Source: Lentisphaerota bacterium (GTDB lineage Bacteria; Verrucomicrobiota; Lentisphaeria; Oligosphaerales; JABHEG01). From it: a stretch of 60,774 nucleotides of DNA. The position numbers and the translations under genes are program-made. Numbering within the stretch: the first letter of the stretch is position 1; each line of letters opens with the position of its first letter. This document shows positions 1 to 8,588 of this stretch, one piece after another. Location: contig JABHEG010000243.1 in NCBI GenBank assembly GCA_018676675.1, positions 1-60,774 of the forward strand, read 5' to 3'. Under the pieces are notes generated by a model that saw nothing but the letters and a program-made list of their open reading frames with translations, had not been told where the DNA came from and did no database searches.

Positions 1-28
1 CGCGCCGAGTCGGTTCCGCGCGAGAGCC

Positions 29-79
29 GCCCCGCCGGGAAACGACGATGCTACGGCATCGCCTCTTGCCCGGCGGGGC
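29..79. other. Strong nested hairpin in non-coding start of window
   Basis: An 11-bp perfect inverted repeat pairs 29-39 (GCCCCGCCGGG) with 69-79. A second stem inside it pairs GATGC (47-51) with GCATC (56-60). No T-run follows, so it is not a textbook Rho-independent terminator. It lies just beyond the end of the minus-strand gene at 137-415, so it could end that transcript or be part of an RNA from outside the window. The rest of 1-136 shows nothing else recognisable. Confidence 0.5.
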
Positions 80-136
80 TCCTCTCATCCCGGAGCCGTC
101 CTCGTCAGGGCGTACACTGACTTACGCAGCTTGGTA

Positions 137-415
137 CTAGTCGCCCTGGTTGATCAACTCACCGTAGGCCAGTTTGAGCGCCTCGGCGTCAACCGGGGCA
201 AAGCGGTTGGGTCTACCTTCTCTCCGGCGCCGATCCACGTCCTTGACGTCCCGCTCAAGGAGCTCGCGTGCCCGAATGGGCAGCTGGCCACAGGTATCCT
301 CTGTAAGCGTTCCTGACTTCCTGAGGTCGGCGATCAACGCGTTCAGCGTGTACCGGGTCACTAGGAGCTGAGCTCGCGTTTCATGGAGTTCGCGCTTCAG
401 TCGTCTTCCAAACAT
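137..415 (-). CDS. Small charged hypothetical protein
   Basis: A 92-residue protein that I do not recognise. It is rich in Arg, Glu and Leu, and residues 1-65 read as amphipathic helix with no membrane segment or signal peptide. The ATG at 415 is preceded by a good ribosome-binding site (GGGAGA, five bases upstream), which supports a real gene. It lies 73 bp downstream of ruvC on the same strand and could be co-transcribed with it. No catalytic motif is visible. A small DNA-associated or structural protein is possible, but that is a guess. Confidence 0.6.
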   Translation of the reverse strand: MFGRRLKRELHETRAQLLVTRYTLNALIADLRKSGTLTEDTCGQLPIRARELLERDVKDVDRRRREGRPNRFAPVDAEALKLAYGELINQGD

Positions 416-488
416 CGCTTTCTCCCGCTATCTGTCGCCAGAGCGATTGTCCACTTCTGTTTCACGCCGCCTCTTCGGGGAGTGCCCG

Positions 489-992
489 TCAGAGCGGATC
501 CGGGGTCATCAGGCCGTTGGCCGTAACGCAAGTCTGGGCGTGGCAGATTGCCAACCCGAGCGCATCCGTGGCATCATTGGGCAGGGCCCCCACCGAAATT
601 CCCAGCACCTGAGACACCAACAGGGCCACTTGTTCTTTGCTGGCGTTGCCATGCCCGCAAACCGCCTGCTTCATTTTCCTGGGCGAATACTCGTACATGG
701 GGATCGCCAATTCGGCCAGAGTGGCAATCACGGCCCCGCGGGCAGAACCCAAGACCAACGCTGTGCGCGCATTCTGGAAGAAAAACGCCCCTTCAATCGC
801 CCCCACGTCGGGGGCGTATTGTTTGACCAGTTCCCGGACGCCGCCGGCAAGCCGCCGAAGGCATTCGCTCAGAGGTTCTTTTGCAGTTGTTTTGATGACG
901 CCGCAGTCGACGGCCTGGAAGCTCCGCCCGTCCGTGTCCAGGATGCCGAATCCCGTCGTTCGCAGGGCTGTATCCACTCCCAGAATCCGCAT
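489..992 (-). CDS. ruvC: Crossover junction endodeoxyribonuclease RuvC
   Basis: Holliday-junction resolvase that cuts four-way DNA junctions in homologous recombination, normally with the RuvAB branch-migration motor. The protein has 167 residues, close to the usual 160-175. The RNase H-like fold motifs are in order: MRILGVDTA with Asp7, the IEG motif with Glu67, and NDATDAL with Asp140 and Asp143. These match the four acidic metal ligands of the family. The open frame extends upstream to about 1277, but that extension is basic, low-complexity and unlike RuvC, so the ATG at 992 is chosen; no strong ribosome-binding site precedes it. ruvA and ruvB are not adjacent. The gene diverges from paaK across a 432-bp gap. 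Confidence 0.95.
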   Translation of the reverse strand: MRILGVDTALRTTGFGILDTDGRSFQAVDCGVIKTTAKEPLSECLRRLAGGVRELVKQYAPDVGAIEGAFFFQNARTALVLGSARGAVIATLAELAIPMYEYSPRKMKQAVCGHGNASKEQVALLVSQVLGISVGALPNDATDALGLAICHAQTCVTANGLMTPDPL

Positions 993-1165
993 TTTGAGAT
1001 TCGAGACCGCGGGTGTGCTGGAAAACGTCGGCTTGCCGGGTGACCTCAAGAGTTGGCGCCTCCTAGTGCCGCCACGGGGTACTATACCGCGCACCTGCAC
1101 GTCCCGCTTTCCCCGCAGGACCCCGAATCGTGAGGGGACGGTCTCGTGAGGCGAAGCCACTCTCA

Positions 1166-1231
1166 CTCTTGATCCGGCTCTTGGTCTGACTCCTGATCCA
1201 TGCCCAAAGGAGCGTAGAGCCGGATCAAGAG
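1166..1231. promoter_or_regulatory. 16-bp perfect inverted repeat between ruvC and paaK
   Basis: CTCTTGATCCGGCTCT at 1166-1181 pairs perfectly with 1216-1231, with a 34-base spacer. It sits in the 432-bp gap between the divergent ruvC and paaK genes (993-1424), which otherwise holds no recognisable gene. It could be a paired operator, a cruciform or a leader hairpin of the paaK transcript. There is no T-tract, so a simple terminator is less likely. Confidence 0.45.
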
Positions 1232-1424
1232 CGCGGTCAAGATTGGGCTTCCCTCGTAGCCGAGGCATTGCCTCCAAGCCCTCGCTCGCAAAAGGCGTTG
1301 CTTGACTTCCCTGGTCGCTTCTGCAATCTTACTCTCCGCCTGGGCGCTGGATGCGCGCCCGATCGGGAACAGTGCGGGGTGACAGCTCCATGAAATGCGT
1401 TGACTATAAGTGAGGAGAAGAAGC

Positions 1425-2723
1425 ATGCGCGAGGACCTTTTCCTGAAGGACTTCCTTGATCGTGACAGTCTCAAGCAGATTCAGCTTCAGCGTCTGCGTG
1501 AAACACTTGAGCGTGTCTATGCGAATGTGCCCTTCTATAAGGCGGCGTTCGATGAGGCGGGCGTCAAACCGGCTGATCTGGAAACACTTGAGGACTTGAG
1601 CAAGTTCCCATTCACCGTCAAGACCGATCTGCGGGACAATTACCCGTTCGGTATGTTCTCCGCGGACATGAGTGAGGTCGTGCGGATCCATGCTTCGAGC
1701 GGGACCACGGGCAAACCTACCGTGGTCGGCTACACCACCAACGACATCTCCATCTGGTCCGAGGTGATGGTTCGCACCTTCCAGTGCATCGGCATTGGCC
1801 CGGGGGATGTGGTGCAAAACGCCTACGGGTACGGCTTGTTCACCGGCGGACTGGGAGCTCACTACGGGCTCGAACGCCTGGGTTGTACCGTCATCCCGAT
1901 GAGTGGCGGAAACACCGAAAAACAACTCGTCGTCATGAACGACTTCGGGACGACGGCAATCTGCTGTACCCCGTCCTATTTCCTCTACCTCGTAGAGCAG
2001 GCGGAGAAGGCCGGCAAGCCGATTCAGGAGACCAAGCTCAAGAAAGGCATCTTCGGGGCTGAGCCATGGTCAACGGAAATGCGCCAGCGGATCGAGGCTG
2101 ACACCGGGGTGAAGGCGTTTGACATCTACGGTCTCTCAGAAGTCATCGGGCCCGGGGTCTCCAGTGAGTGCGAAGCCCAGTCCGGACTGCACATCTTTGA
2201 GGACCACTTCTATCCCGAGATCATTGATCCTGACACGGGCGACCCAAAAGCCCCCGGCGAACGGGGTGAGCTTGTGTTCACCATGATCACCAAAGAAGCG
2301 CTGCCCCTGATCCGCTACCGGACTCGTGATATCACCGCTCTGCACTATGACAAATGTGCCTGTGGTCGAACGATCGTTCGCATGGACCGCGTGTCCCACC
2401 GTTCGGATGACATGCTCATCGTGCGCGGCGTCAATCTCTTCCCGTCACAGGTTGAAGAGATCCTGCTTGAGGCCGAAGGTACCACACCACATTACCTGCT
2501 CGTCCTGACCCGCACCGGGGAACTGGACGATCTCGAGGTGCGCGTGGAAGTCACCGCTGAGACGTTCTCGGATGAGGTCAGAGTCCTGGAGGCCTTGCAG
2601 AATGGTATCCGGGAGCGCATGAAGTCCCTGATCGGGCTCTCGGCTAAGGTGACGCTGGTCGAACCCGGCACGATCGAGCGGAGCGTCGGGAAGGCCAAGC
2701 GTGTACTGGATCTGCGGAACTAG
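1425..2723 (+). CDS. paaK: Phenylacetate-CoA ligase (PaaK family)
   Basis: Adenylate-forming enzyme that activates phenylacetate or a related aryl acid with ATP and CoA to the aryl-acetyl-CoA in the cytoplasm. The protein has 432 residues, normal for PaaK. The AMP-binding P-loop SSGTTGKPTV lies at residues 91-100, the YGLSEV motif near 240 and the YRTRD adenylation motif near 305, followed by the small C-terminal lid domain. The ATG at 1425 follows GAGGAG at 1412-1417; a GTG at 1410 is upstream of that site and is rejected. The next gene encodes a two-ACT-domain protein. This pair is common in anaerobes next to indolepyruvate:ferredoxin oxidoreductase genes, where the ligase may serve aromatic amino-acid metabolism; those oxidoreductase genes are not here. 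Confidence 0.93.
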   Translation: MREDLFLKDFLDRDSLKQIQLQRLRETLERVYANVPFYKAAFDEAGVKPADLETLEDLSKFPFTVKTDLRDNYPFGMFSADMSEVVRIHASSGTTGKPTVVGYTTNDISIWSEVMVRTFQCIGIGPGDVVQNAYGYGLFTGGLGAHYGLERLGCTVIPMSGGNTEKQLVVMNDFGTTAICCTPSYFLYLVEQAEKAGKPIQETKLKKGIFGAEPWSTEMRQRIEADTGVKAFDIYGLSEVIGPGVSSECEAQSGLHIFEDHFYPEIIDPDTGDPKAPGERGELVFTMITKEALPLIRYRTRDITALHYDKCACGRTIVRMDRVSHRSDDMLIVRGVNLFPSQVEEILLEAEGTTPHYLLVLTRTGELDDLEVRVEVTAETFSDEVRVLEALQNGIRERMKSLIGLSAKVTLVEPGTIERSVGKAKRVLDLRN

Positions 2724-2787
2724 CCTTCATCAACGACGCTCCCCGTAGGGCCGCAGTGTCGCCCCGGAGCGGAACGAGAGAGTAGCG

Positions 2788-3213
2788 ATGATAACCAAGC
2801 AGCTTTCCATTTTTCTGGAGAATCGTGCCGGGCGTTTGGGCACTGTCACCAAGGCGCTCGGGGAAGCCGGGGTCAACATTCTGGCTCTCTCACTGGCGGA
2901 CACGAGTGACTTCGGCATCCTTCGACTGATCGTGAACGATGTCGCAAAGGCCGAAGGAGTCCTGAAGAAGTGCAACTTCGTCTGCATGGTCAATGACGTC
3001 ACTGCCGTTGAGGTCGAAGACAAGCCCGGCGGCCTGGCCCGCATCCTCAATCTGCTCGTGGATAAGGGCGTCAACGTCGAGTACATGTACGCCTTCTCGG
3101 AGGCGGAGACCGGGCGCGCGGCGCTGATCTTCAGATTCGATGATCCGGGGAGTGCGGTCGAGCACCTGAACGAGGCTGGGATCAACGTCTTCGCTGACGT
3201 TGGTCTGGGCTGA
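2788..3213 (+). CDS. Tandem ACT-domain regulatory protein
   Basis: A 141-residue protein made of two ACT domains (about 1-66 and 70-141), a small ligand-binding fold that senses amino acids. The opening shows the typical ISIFLENR-like strand as LSIFLENRAG, and the second repeat begins at EVEDKPGGLARIL. No catalytic domain is attached, so it probably senses or binds an amino acid or aryl compound, possibly modulating the PaaK ligase encoded 64 bp upstream, with which it is probably co-transcribed. ATG with GAGAG upstream. Stand-alone ACT proteins paired with PaaK are an established arrangement; the actual ligand cannot be read from the sequence. Confidence 0.88.
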   Translation: MITKQLSIFLENRAGRLGTVTKALGEAGVNILALSLADTSDFGILRLIVNDVAKAEGVLKKCNFVCMVNDVTAVEVEDKPGGLARILNLLVDKGVNVEYMYAFSEAETGRAALIFRFDDPGSAVEHLNEAGINVFADVGLG

Positions 3214-3275
3214 TGCCCCTCGCTGCTTCTCCGATGTGGTGTAACCACGATCCGGCTTAGGCCGGGTGTCTTGTA

Positions 3276-3291
3276 GCGCCCTCTAGGGCGC
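3276..3291. other. Short perfect hairpin before the sugar operon
   Basis: GCGCCC and GGGCGC flank the loop TCTA. It lies 63 bases after the ACT gene and 125 bases before the methyltransferase gene, so it could punctuate the two transcription units. There is no strong T-run, so a terminator role is only possible. Confidence 0.3.
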
Positions 3292-3415
3292 GATTTGCGT
3301 GTGGGCCCCCAGTCCCCTTTCTGGGTGTCCATACTGTTTTCTGCCCATGGTATGAGGCGGGCCTCGGCGGCAGTCGCCGTCCTCCCCCCCGCTCCAAACG
3401 GAGGAGTTTTTGCAT

Positions 3416-4663
3416 ATGTCAGCCCCGCGAGACGTCCTTCCCTGCCGTTTCTGTGCAACCCCTCTTGAGCACACGTTCGTTGATCTGGGGATGTCGCCGC
3501 TGTGCCAGCGTCACGTGACCCCTGAGCAGCGTCAGCACATGGAGCCATTCTATCCGCTCCATGCCTACGTGTGTCACAGCTGTTTCCTGGTCCAGCTCCC
3601 TCCCACGGTTGCGCCCCAGGAGATCTTCAGCGACTATGCCTATTTCTCATCCTACGTGGGGACGCTCTTGCGGAATGCGCAGGACTACGTGAATATGGCC
3701 GTCAAACGCTTCGGCTTGACGGAGGACAGCTGGGTGGTGGAGCTGGCCAGCAATGACGGCTATCTGCTGCAGTACTTCATCGAGCAGGGGATCCCTGTCC
3801 TCGGGGTTGAGCCGGCCGAGAATGTCGCGGAGGTGGCTATCGAGAAAGGCGTCCCAACGCACGTTGCCTTCTTTGGGACCGAGACGGCCGAGGCCCTCGT
3901 GGCAGAACGGGGACAGGCTGACCTTGTTCTGGGCAACAATGTGCTGGCCCACGTTCCCGACCTGAACGATTTCGTCGAGGGCATGCACGTGCTCCTGAGC
4001 CCGGGTGGCACGATAACGATGGAATTCCCGCACCTCTGCCAGCTCATGGAGCACAACCAGTTCGATACGATCTATCAGGAGCACTATTCGTATTATTCGT
4101 TCACAACGGTGGAAGGGGTGTTCGCCGCTCACGGGATCACCCTTTTTGATGTCGATGAAACGCCGATTCACGGCGGCAGCCTGCGGATCTACGGTCGCCA
4201 TGCCGACAATAACGCATACCCCGTGACCGACCGTGTTCATGACCTGAAAGCGCGGGAGGAAGCCATGGGCGTCACAACCCTCGATTTCTACTTCGCTTTC
4301 GCGGAGAAGGTCAAGGAGACGAAGCGCCAGTTCCTCGAGTTTCTGATCGAGGCCAAACGCGCGGGCAAGACAATCTGTGGCTATGGAGCCCCGGGCAAAT
4401 CGGCTACACTGCTCAACTACTGCGGGGTGGGGACGGATTTCATCGACTACACCGTCGATCGGAACCCCTACAAACAGGGGAACTTCACGCCGGGCACGCA
4501 TATCCCCATTCTGGCTCCCGAGCAGCTCGCCGAGACGCAGCCGGACTACCTGGTGATTCTGCCCTGGAACCTCGTCGACGAAATATCGGAGCAAACGAGC
4601 TACATCCGCGAGTGGGGAGGGAAATGGGTCGTTCCCATACCTGCTTGCCGTGTGATCGAGTAG
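3416..4663 (+). CDS. SAM-dependent sugar C-methyltransferase with zinc-binding N-terminus
   Basis: A 415-residue class I methyltransferase of the three-part family (Methyltransf_13, central SAM domain, Methyltransf_14) that puts a C-methyl group on nucleotide-linked keto-deoxysugars, as in TylC3-type enzymes. Residues 10-56 carry Cys10, Cys13, Cys53 and Cys56 for zinc. The SAM-binding motif VVELASNDGYL is at 107-117. A His/Tyr-rich EHYSYYSF stretch near 220 matches the active-site region of the family. The C-terminal Rossmann-like part opens with GYGAPGKSATLLNY near 325. The ATG at 3416 follows GGAGGAG at 3400-3406. It begins a run of sugar-nucleotide genes on one strand, which fits a branched-chain sugar of a surface glycan. 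The exact sugar is unknown. Confidence 0.88.
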   Translation: MSAPRDVLPCRFCATPLEHTFVDLGMSPLCQRHVTPEQRQHMEPFYPLHAYVCHSCFLVQLPPTVAPQEIFSDYAYFSSYVGTLLRNAQDYVNMAVKRFGLTEDSWVVELASNDGYLLQYFIEQGIPVLGVEPAENVAEVAIEKGVPTHVAFFGTETAEALVAERGQADLVLGNNVLAHVPDLNDFVEGMHVLLSPGGTITMEFPHLCQLMEHNQFDTIYQEHYSYYSFTTVEGVFAAHGITLFDVDETPIHGGSLRIYGRHADNNAYPVTDRVHDLKAREEAMGVTTLDFYFAFAEKVKETKRQFLEFLIEAKRAGKTICGYGAPGKSATLLNYCGVGTDFIDYTVDRNPYKQGNFTPGTHIPILAPEQLAETQPDYLVILPWNLVDEISEQTSYIREWGGKWVVPIPACRVIE

Positions 4664-4773
4664 GTTGGGGAGGAGAAGCCCCCTGAAGAACGTCACAGCG
4701 ACCGTGCATGTTCCCAAATGGCCGGTCAATGTTGAGCTACACCATCGGAAAACACAACCACAGGTAGACGATC

Positions 4774-5889
4774 ATGATCACGACCGCAGACGATGTCATC
4801 AGGGCTGACTTGGACCATATCTGCGCCAAGCTGGAAACGGAATTCCCGCTTATGCGCGGGAGCCAGTTCCTGATTACCGGCGGGGCAGGGTTTCTCGGCT
4901 ATTACCTCGTGCAGGCTGTGCTCCACTGGAACCACAGTCAGGTGGAGAGCGATCGCGTCAAGCTGACGGTCTATGACAACTATTCCCGCGGTGTCCCAGA
5001 GTGGCTGACCGCCTTGGACAGCGACCCCTGCCTGACCCTCGTCAAACACGATGTCACGAACCCGCTGCCCGAGGATATGCCGGCCTTTGACTACATCATC
5101 CATGGGGCCTGCATCGCTTCCCCAACCTACTATCGACAGTGCCCGATCGAGACGATGGACGCGAATGTCAACGGCCTCCGCTACCTGCTCGACTACTGCG
5201 TCCAACGCAAGGCATCTTCGTCGCCTGTCCGCGCGTTCCTGTTCTATTCCACCAGCGAAATCTACGGTGACCCCACCCCCGAAGATATCCCGACTCCGGA
5301 GACCTATAGAGGGAATGTCTCGTGCACCGGCCCTCGCGCCTGTTACGATGAATCCAAACGGTACGGCGAGACGCTCTGTGTCAACTTTGCGGACCAGCAC
5401 GAGTTGCCCATCAAAGTCGCCAGACCGTTTAACAACTATGGCCCCGGACTCAAGATCTCTGATCGCCGAGTCCTCCCTGACTTTGTGCGTGATGTGTTGG
5501 CCGGACGCGACATCGTCATGCTTTCGGATGGGTCTCCGAAACGTACGTTCTGCTACTCGGCCGACGCCGTGGCCGGGTACTACAAGATTCTGCTGAGGGG
5601 CAGACCCGGAGAAGCTTACAACATCGGCGTTCCTGAGCCCGAGATCTCCATGGCTGACCTGGCTGACCGGGTCGTGGCCCTCGGCCAGGAGCTGTGCGGT
5701 TACCAGGGACGCGTCGTCAAGAAGGTGAGCGAAGACTCGGACTACCTGGTGGACAACCCGAACCGCCGTTGCCCGATCATCGACAAAGCCCGGGCGGAAT
5801 TGGCCTATGATCCATCCATCGACATCGATGAGGGGCTGCGTCGTTCGTTCATCTGGTACCAGGGGAACTCTGAGGCGGAGGACGCATAA
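4774..5889 (+). CDS. NAD-dependent epimerase/dehydratase, UDP-glucuronate decarboxylase-like
   Basis: Extended short-chain dehydrogenase of 371 residues acting on a nucleotide sugar. The NAD-binding TGGAGFLG is at 35-42, the STSEIYGD strand holds the Ser/Thr of the triad, and the catalytic YDESK pair is Tyr191/Lys195. The ARPFNNYGPG and YNIGVPEPEIS segments resemble UXS-type decarboxylases, which make UDP-xylose from UDP-glucuronate. That would fit the next gene, whose product makes UDP-glucuronate. The stop overlaps the start of the dehydrogenase (TAATG), so the two are translationally coupled. Substrate is inferred from family and context; a 4,6-dehydratase or epimerase role cannot be excluded. 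Confidence 0.85.
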   Translation: MITTADDVIRADLDHICAKLETEFPLMRGSQFLITGGAGFLGYYLVQAVLHWNHSQVESDRVKLTVYDNYSRGVPEWLTALDSDPCLTLVKHDVTNPLPEDMPAFDYIIHGACIASPTYYRQCPIETMDANVNGLRYLLDYCVQRKASSSPVRAFLFYSTSEIYGDPTPEDIPTPETYRGNVSCTGPRACYDESKRYGETLCVNFADQHELPIKVARPFNNYGPGLKISDRRVLPDFVRDVLAGRDIVMLSDGSPKRTFCYSADAVAGYYKILLRGRPGEAYNIGVPEPEISMADLADRVVALGQELCGYQGRVVKKVSEDSDYLVDNPNRRCPIIDKARAELAYDPSIDIDEGLRRSFIWYQGNSEAEDA

Positions 5890-7229
5890 TGAACGTCTCC
5901 ATTGCCGGCACAGGATACGTTGGGCTCGTCACAGGTGTCTGTCTGGCGGAAAAGGGCCACTCGGTCGTCTGTGTGGATGTCGACCAGGCCAAGGTCGATG
6001 CGCTCAACGCGGGGACGCCGACGATCTTTGAGGTCGGACTCCCCGAGCTGCTTGAACGCCATGTGGGAGAGGGCCGTCTGAGCGCGTCCACTGATCTCGC
6101 GGCGGCCGTCCGGGAGAGCGATATCACCCTCATCGCAGTGGGCACGCCCTTTGATGGCGCCAAGATCGATCTCACCTACGTTCGCGCCGTTGCCGCGGAG
6201 ATCGGCCAGGCTCTGGCCGCGAAGGACGAGTACCATGTCGTGGTGGTGAAGAGCACCGTCATCCCCGGGACGACCGATTCCGTTGTGCTGCCCATTCTCG
6301 AACAGGCATCGGGCAAGAAGGCCGGCCCTGACTTCGGCGTAGGTATGAACCCCGAGTTCCTGACCGAAGGGACGGCTATCGAGGATTTCATGGACCCGGA
6401 CCGGATCGTCCTCGGCGGCTCGGATGACCGGGCCGTTGAGACCCTCGCGGAACTCTATGCCGCCTTTGAGAACGTCCCGGTTGTCAAGACCAACAACGGG
6501 ACCGCCGAGATGATCAAGTATGCATCCAACGCATTGCTTGCGACCCTGATCTCCTTCTCGAACGAGTTCGCGAATCTCAGCTCCGCGCTTGGAGACATCG
6601 ATATCGTCGATGTCCTCGAAGGCGTACACTGCTCACGCTACCTGACCACCCTTCTGCCTGACGGCACGACCCATCGCCCCCCGATCGTGTCTTTCCTCGG
6701 CGCTGGGTGCGGTTTCGGGGGCAGTTGCCTGCCGAAGGACGTAAGCGCGCTGATCGCCCAGGGCGGGGGGCTTGGCCTGCCGATGCAGCTTCTGCAGGCT
6801 GTCATCGATATTAACCGTGGCCAACACCAACAGATCCTGACGCTCCTCGGGAAGCACTTCTCAAGTCTCGCCGATGTGCGGGTAGCCGTGCTTGGGCTTG
6901 CCTTTAAACCCGATACCGACGACATGCGTGAGTCTCGGTCTGTCCCTATTATTCGCGAGCTCCTCGCCGCGGGGGCCTGCGTTCGGGCCTACGACCCGAT
7001 CGCCAACGAGGCCGCTGATAACGTGCTTCAGGATGAGCGTGTGACCTACTGCGAGACCCTCGATGATGTCCTCGATGGCGTCGATGCAGTCGTCCTGGCG
7101 ACGCGCTGGGAGGAGTTTGAACGGGTGCCCGAGCTGATCAAAGAGATGGAACCGGTGCCTGTGTTCGTTGACGGACGACGCATGCTTGACAAGGCGCGCT
7201 TCGAACAGTACGAAGGCATTGGGCTCTAG
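5889..7229 (+). CDS. ugd: UDP-glucose/GDP-mannose 6-dehydrogenase
   Basis: Oxidises the C6 of UDP-glucose (or GDP-mannose) twice with NAD+ to the uronic acid. The protein has 446 residues, normal length. The N-terminal NAD site GTGYVGLVTG is at 7-16. The catalytic-cysteine motif GFGGSCLPKD places Cys280, and the C-terminal UDP-binding domain includes GLAFKPDTDDMRES. The UDP-glucose enzyme is more likely because the upstream gene looks like a UDP-glucuronate decarboxylase. Its ATG overlaps the preceding stop by one base. The next gene follows after 29 bases, so both belong to one operon. Confidence 0.93.
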   Translation: MNVSIAGTGYVGLVTGVCLAEKGHSVVCVDVDQAKVDALNAGTPTIFEVGLPELLERHVGEGRLSASTDLAAAVRESDITLIAVGTPFDGAKIDLTYVRAVAAEIGQALAAKDEYHVVVVKSTVIPGTTDSVVLPILEQASGKKAGPDFGVGMNPEFLTEGTAIEDFMDPDRIVLGGSDDRAVETLAELYAAFENVPVVKTNNGTAEMIKYASNALLATLISFSNEFANLSSALGDIDIVDVLEGVHCSRYLTTLLPDGTTHRPPIVSFLGAGCGFGGSCLPKDVSALIAQGGGLGLPMQLLQAVIDINRGQHQQILTLLGKHFSSLADVRVAVLGLAFKPDTDDMRESRSVPIIRELLAAGACVRAYDPIANEAADNVLQDERVTYCETLDDVLDGVDAVVLATRWEEFERVPELIKEMEPVPVFVDGRRMLDKARFEQYEGIGL

Positions 7230-7258
7230 CCTCAGAGGCACCACAGTCAGGAAACTGC

Positions 7259-8545
7259 ATGGTTATCGTTGATACAGCTCTCAAGCGTTGTCAGGAGGAG
7301 GGCACGCCTGTCCGGGTAGGCCTCGTCGGTGCAGGATACATGGGCCGGGCGATCGCCCTGCAGATCGAGCAGTGCGTTCCCGGGATGCGAGTGGCGGGCA
7401 TCTCCAACCGCCACATCGAGCGCGCTCAGGCTGCGTATCGCCTGGCCGAGACGCCACATGAACCCGTTGTGGCTGCTGAACTTCAGGCCGTGGAACACGC
7501 AGTCGCCCAGGATCGCCCGGTGGTCACGGAAGATCCGCAACTCCTCTGTCAGGCTGCCGGGATTGATGCCGTCGTTGACTGCACGGGTGACATCGAGTTC
7601 GGCGCCGGCGTTGCCCTTGCAGCCTTGTCCCACGGGAAGCATCTCGTTCTCCTGAACGCCGAGCTTGACGCCACGCTCGGGCCGATCCTGAAGCACCGTG
7701 CCGACCAACAAGGCGTTGTGTGCACAGGGCCTGACGGAGACGAACCCGGGGTGGCCATGACGCTGTACCGGCTTGTGGCGAGTCTAGGCCTCAAGCCCGT
7801 CCTTGCGGGGAATCTGAAAGGCCTCTACGATCCGTACCGGAATCCGGACACGCAGCGGGCGTTCGCCGAGAAGGTCGGGCAGGACCCACGTGCCATCACC
7901 TCCTACGCCGATGGAACAAAGCTCTCGATGGAAACCTGCGTCCTGGCGAATGCAGCCGGATTCACCGTCGGAAAACGGGGCATGTTCGGCCATGCCTGTG
8001 ACCACGTTGACGATGTCGTGGACCTGTTCGAGCCCGAACCCCTCATGGATCGCGGCTGGGTCGATTTTCTCGTCGGGGCCAAGCCCGGAACGGGTGCTTT
8101 TGTTGTCGGGTACTCAGAGCACCCCGTCAGCCAACAGTACCTGAGCTACTTCAAACTGGGAGGCGGCCCGCTTTACTGCTTCTACACGCCATTCCACCTG
8201 CCCCACCTGCAGTTGCCGCTGACTGTGGCGCGCGCCGCACTGTTCGGCGACCCCACCGTGACGCCCGTGGGAGCCCCGTGTTGCGACGTCCTGACCGTTG
8301 CCAAACGCGATCTCAAAGCCGGCGCCGTGCTCGACGGCATAGGCGGGTTCGATTCCTACGCACTGCTCGACGACTACACAGTGTGCCGGCAGGAGCGCCT
8401 CCTCCCGATGGGCGTCTCAGCCGGATGCCAACTGATTCGTGACGTGTCCCGGGACGCCCCGATCACGTATTCGGATGTCACGCTGCCCAAGGGCCGGCTG
8501 TGCGATCAGCTCCGCACCGAGATGGAGCAGACCTTCCCGATCTGA
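7259..8545 (+). CDS. NAD(P)-dependent oxidoreductase with C-terminal SAF domain (homoserine-dehydrogenase-like)
   Basis: A 428-residue protein. Residues 18-35 (VRVGLVGAGYMGRA) form a Rossmann dinucleotide site. The middle part resembles the catalytic region of homoserine dehydrogenase-like proteins, and the end (about 350-425, with LKAGAVLDGIGG and MGVSAG) looks like an SAF domain as found in antifreeze-type and sialate-synthase-like proteins. Proteins of this make-up occur in surface-sugar clusters, where they may reduce or rearrange a keto sugar; the reaction is not established by the sequence. It is not threonine-pathway homoserine dehydrogenase: it lacks the usual ACT tail and sits inside a sugar operon. 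The start ATG follows AGGAAA. Confidence 0.75.
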   Translation: MVIVDTALKRCQEEGTPVRVGLVGAGYMGRAIALQIEQCVPGMRVAGISNRHIERAQAAYRLAETPHEPVVAAELQAVEHAVAQDRPVVTEDPQLLCQAAGIDAVVDCTGDIEFGAGVALAALSHGKHLVLLNAELDATLGPILKHRADQQGVVCTGPDGDEPGVAMTLYRLVASLGLKPVLAGNLKGLYDPYRNPDTQRAFAEKVGQDPRAITSYADGTKLSMETCVLANAAGFTVGKRGMFGHACDHVDDVVDLFEPEPLMDRGWVDFLVGAKPGTGAFVVGYSEHPVSQQYLSYFKLGGGPLYCFYTPFHLPHLQLPLTVARAALFGDPTVTPVGAPCCDVLTVAKRDLKAGAVLDGIGGFDSYALLDDYTVCRQERLLPMGVSAGCQLIRDVSRDAPITYSDVTLPKGRLCDQLRTEMEQTFPI

Positions 8546-8588
8546 ACGCCCAAGGACCGAACACACATAATCGAAAGGAGTCGTGGCC

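Noticed and set aside
993..1277. N-terminal extension of RuvC
   Set aside because: The extra 95 residues are low-complexity and basic, and RuvC starts exactly at MRILGVDT in the family.
1163..1474. Small minus-strand frame in the ruvC-paaK gap
   Set aside because: It overlaps the start of paaK, has no ribosome-binding site and no recognisable domain.
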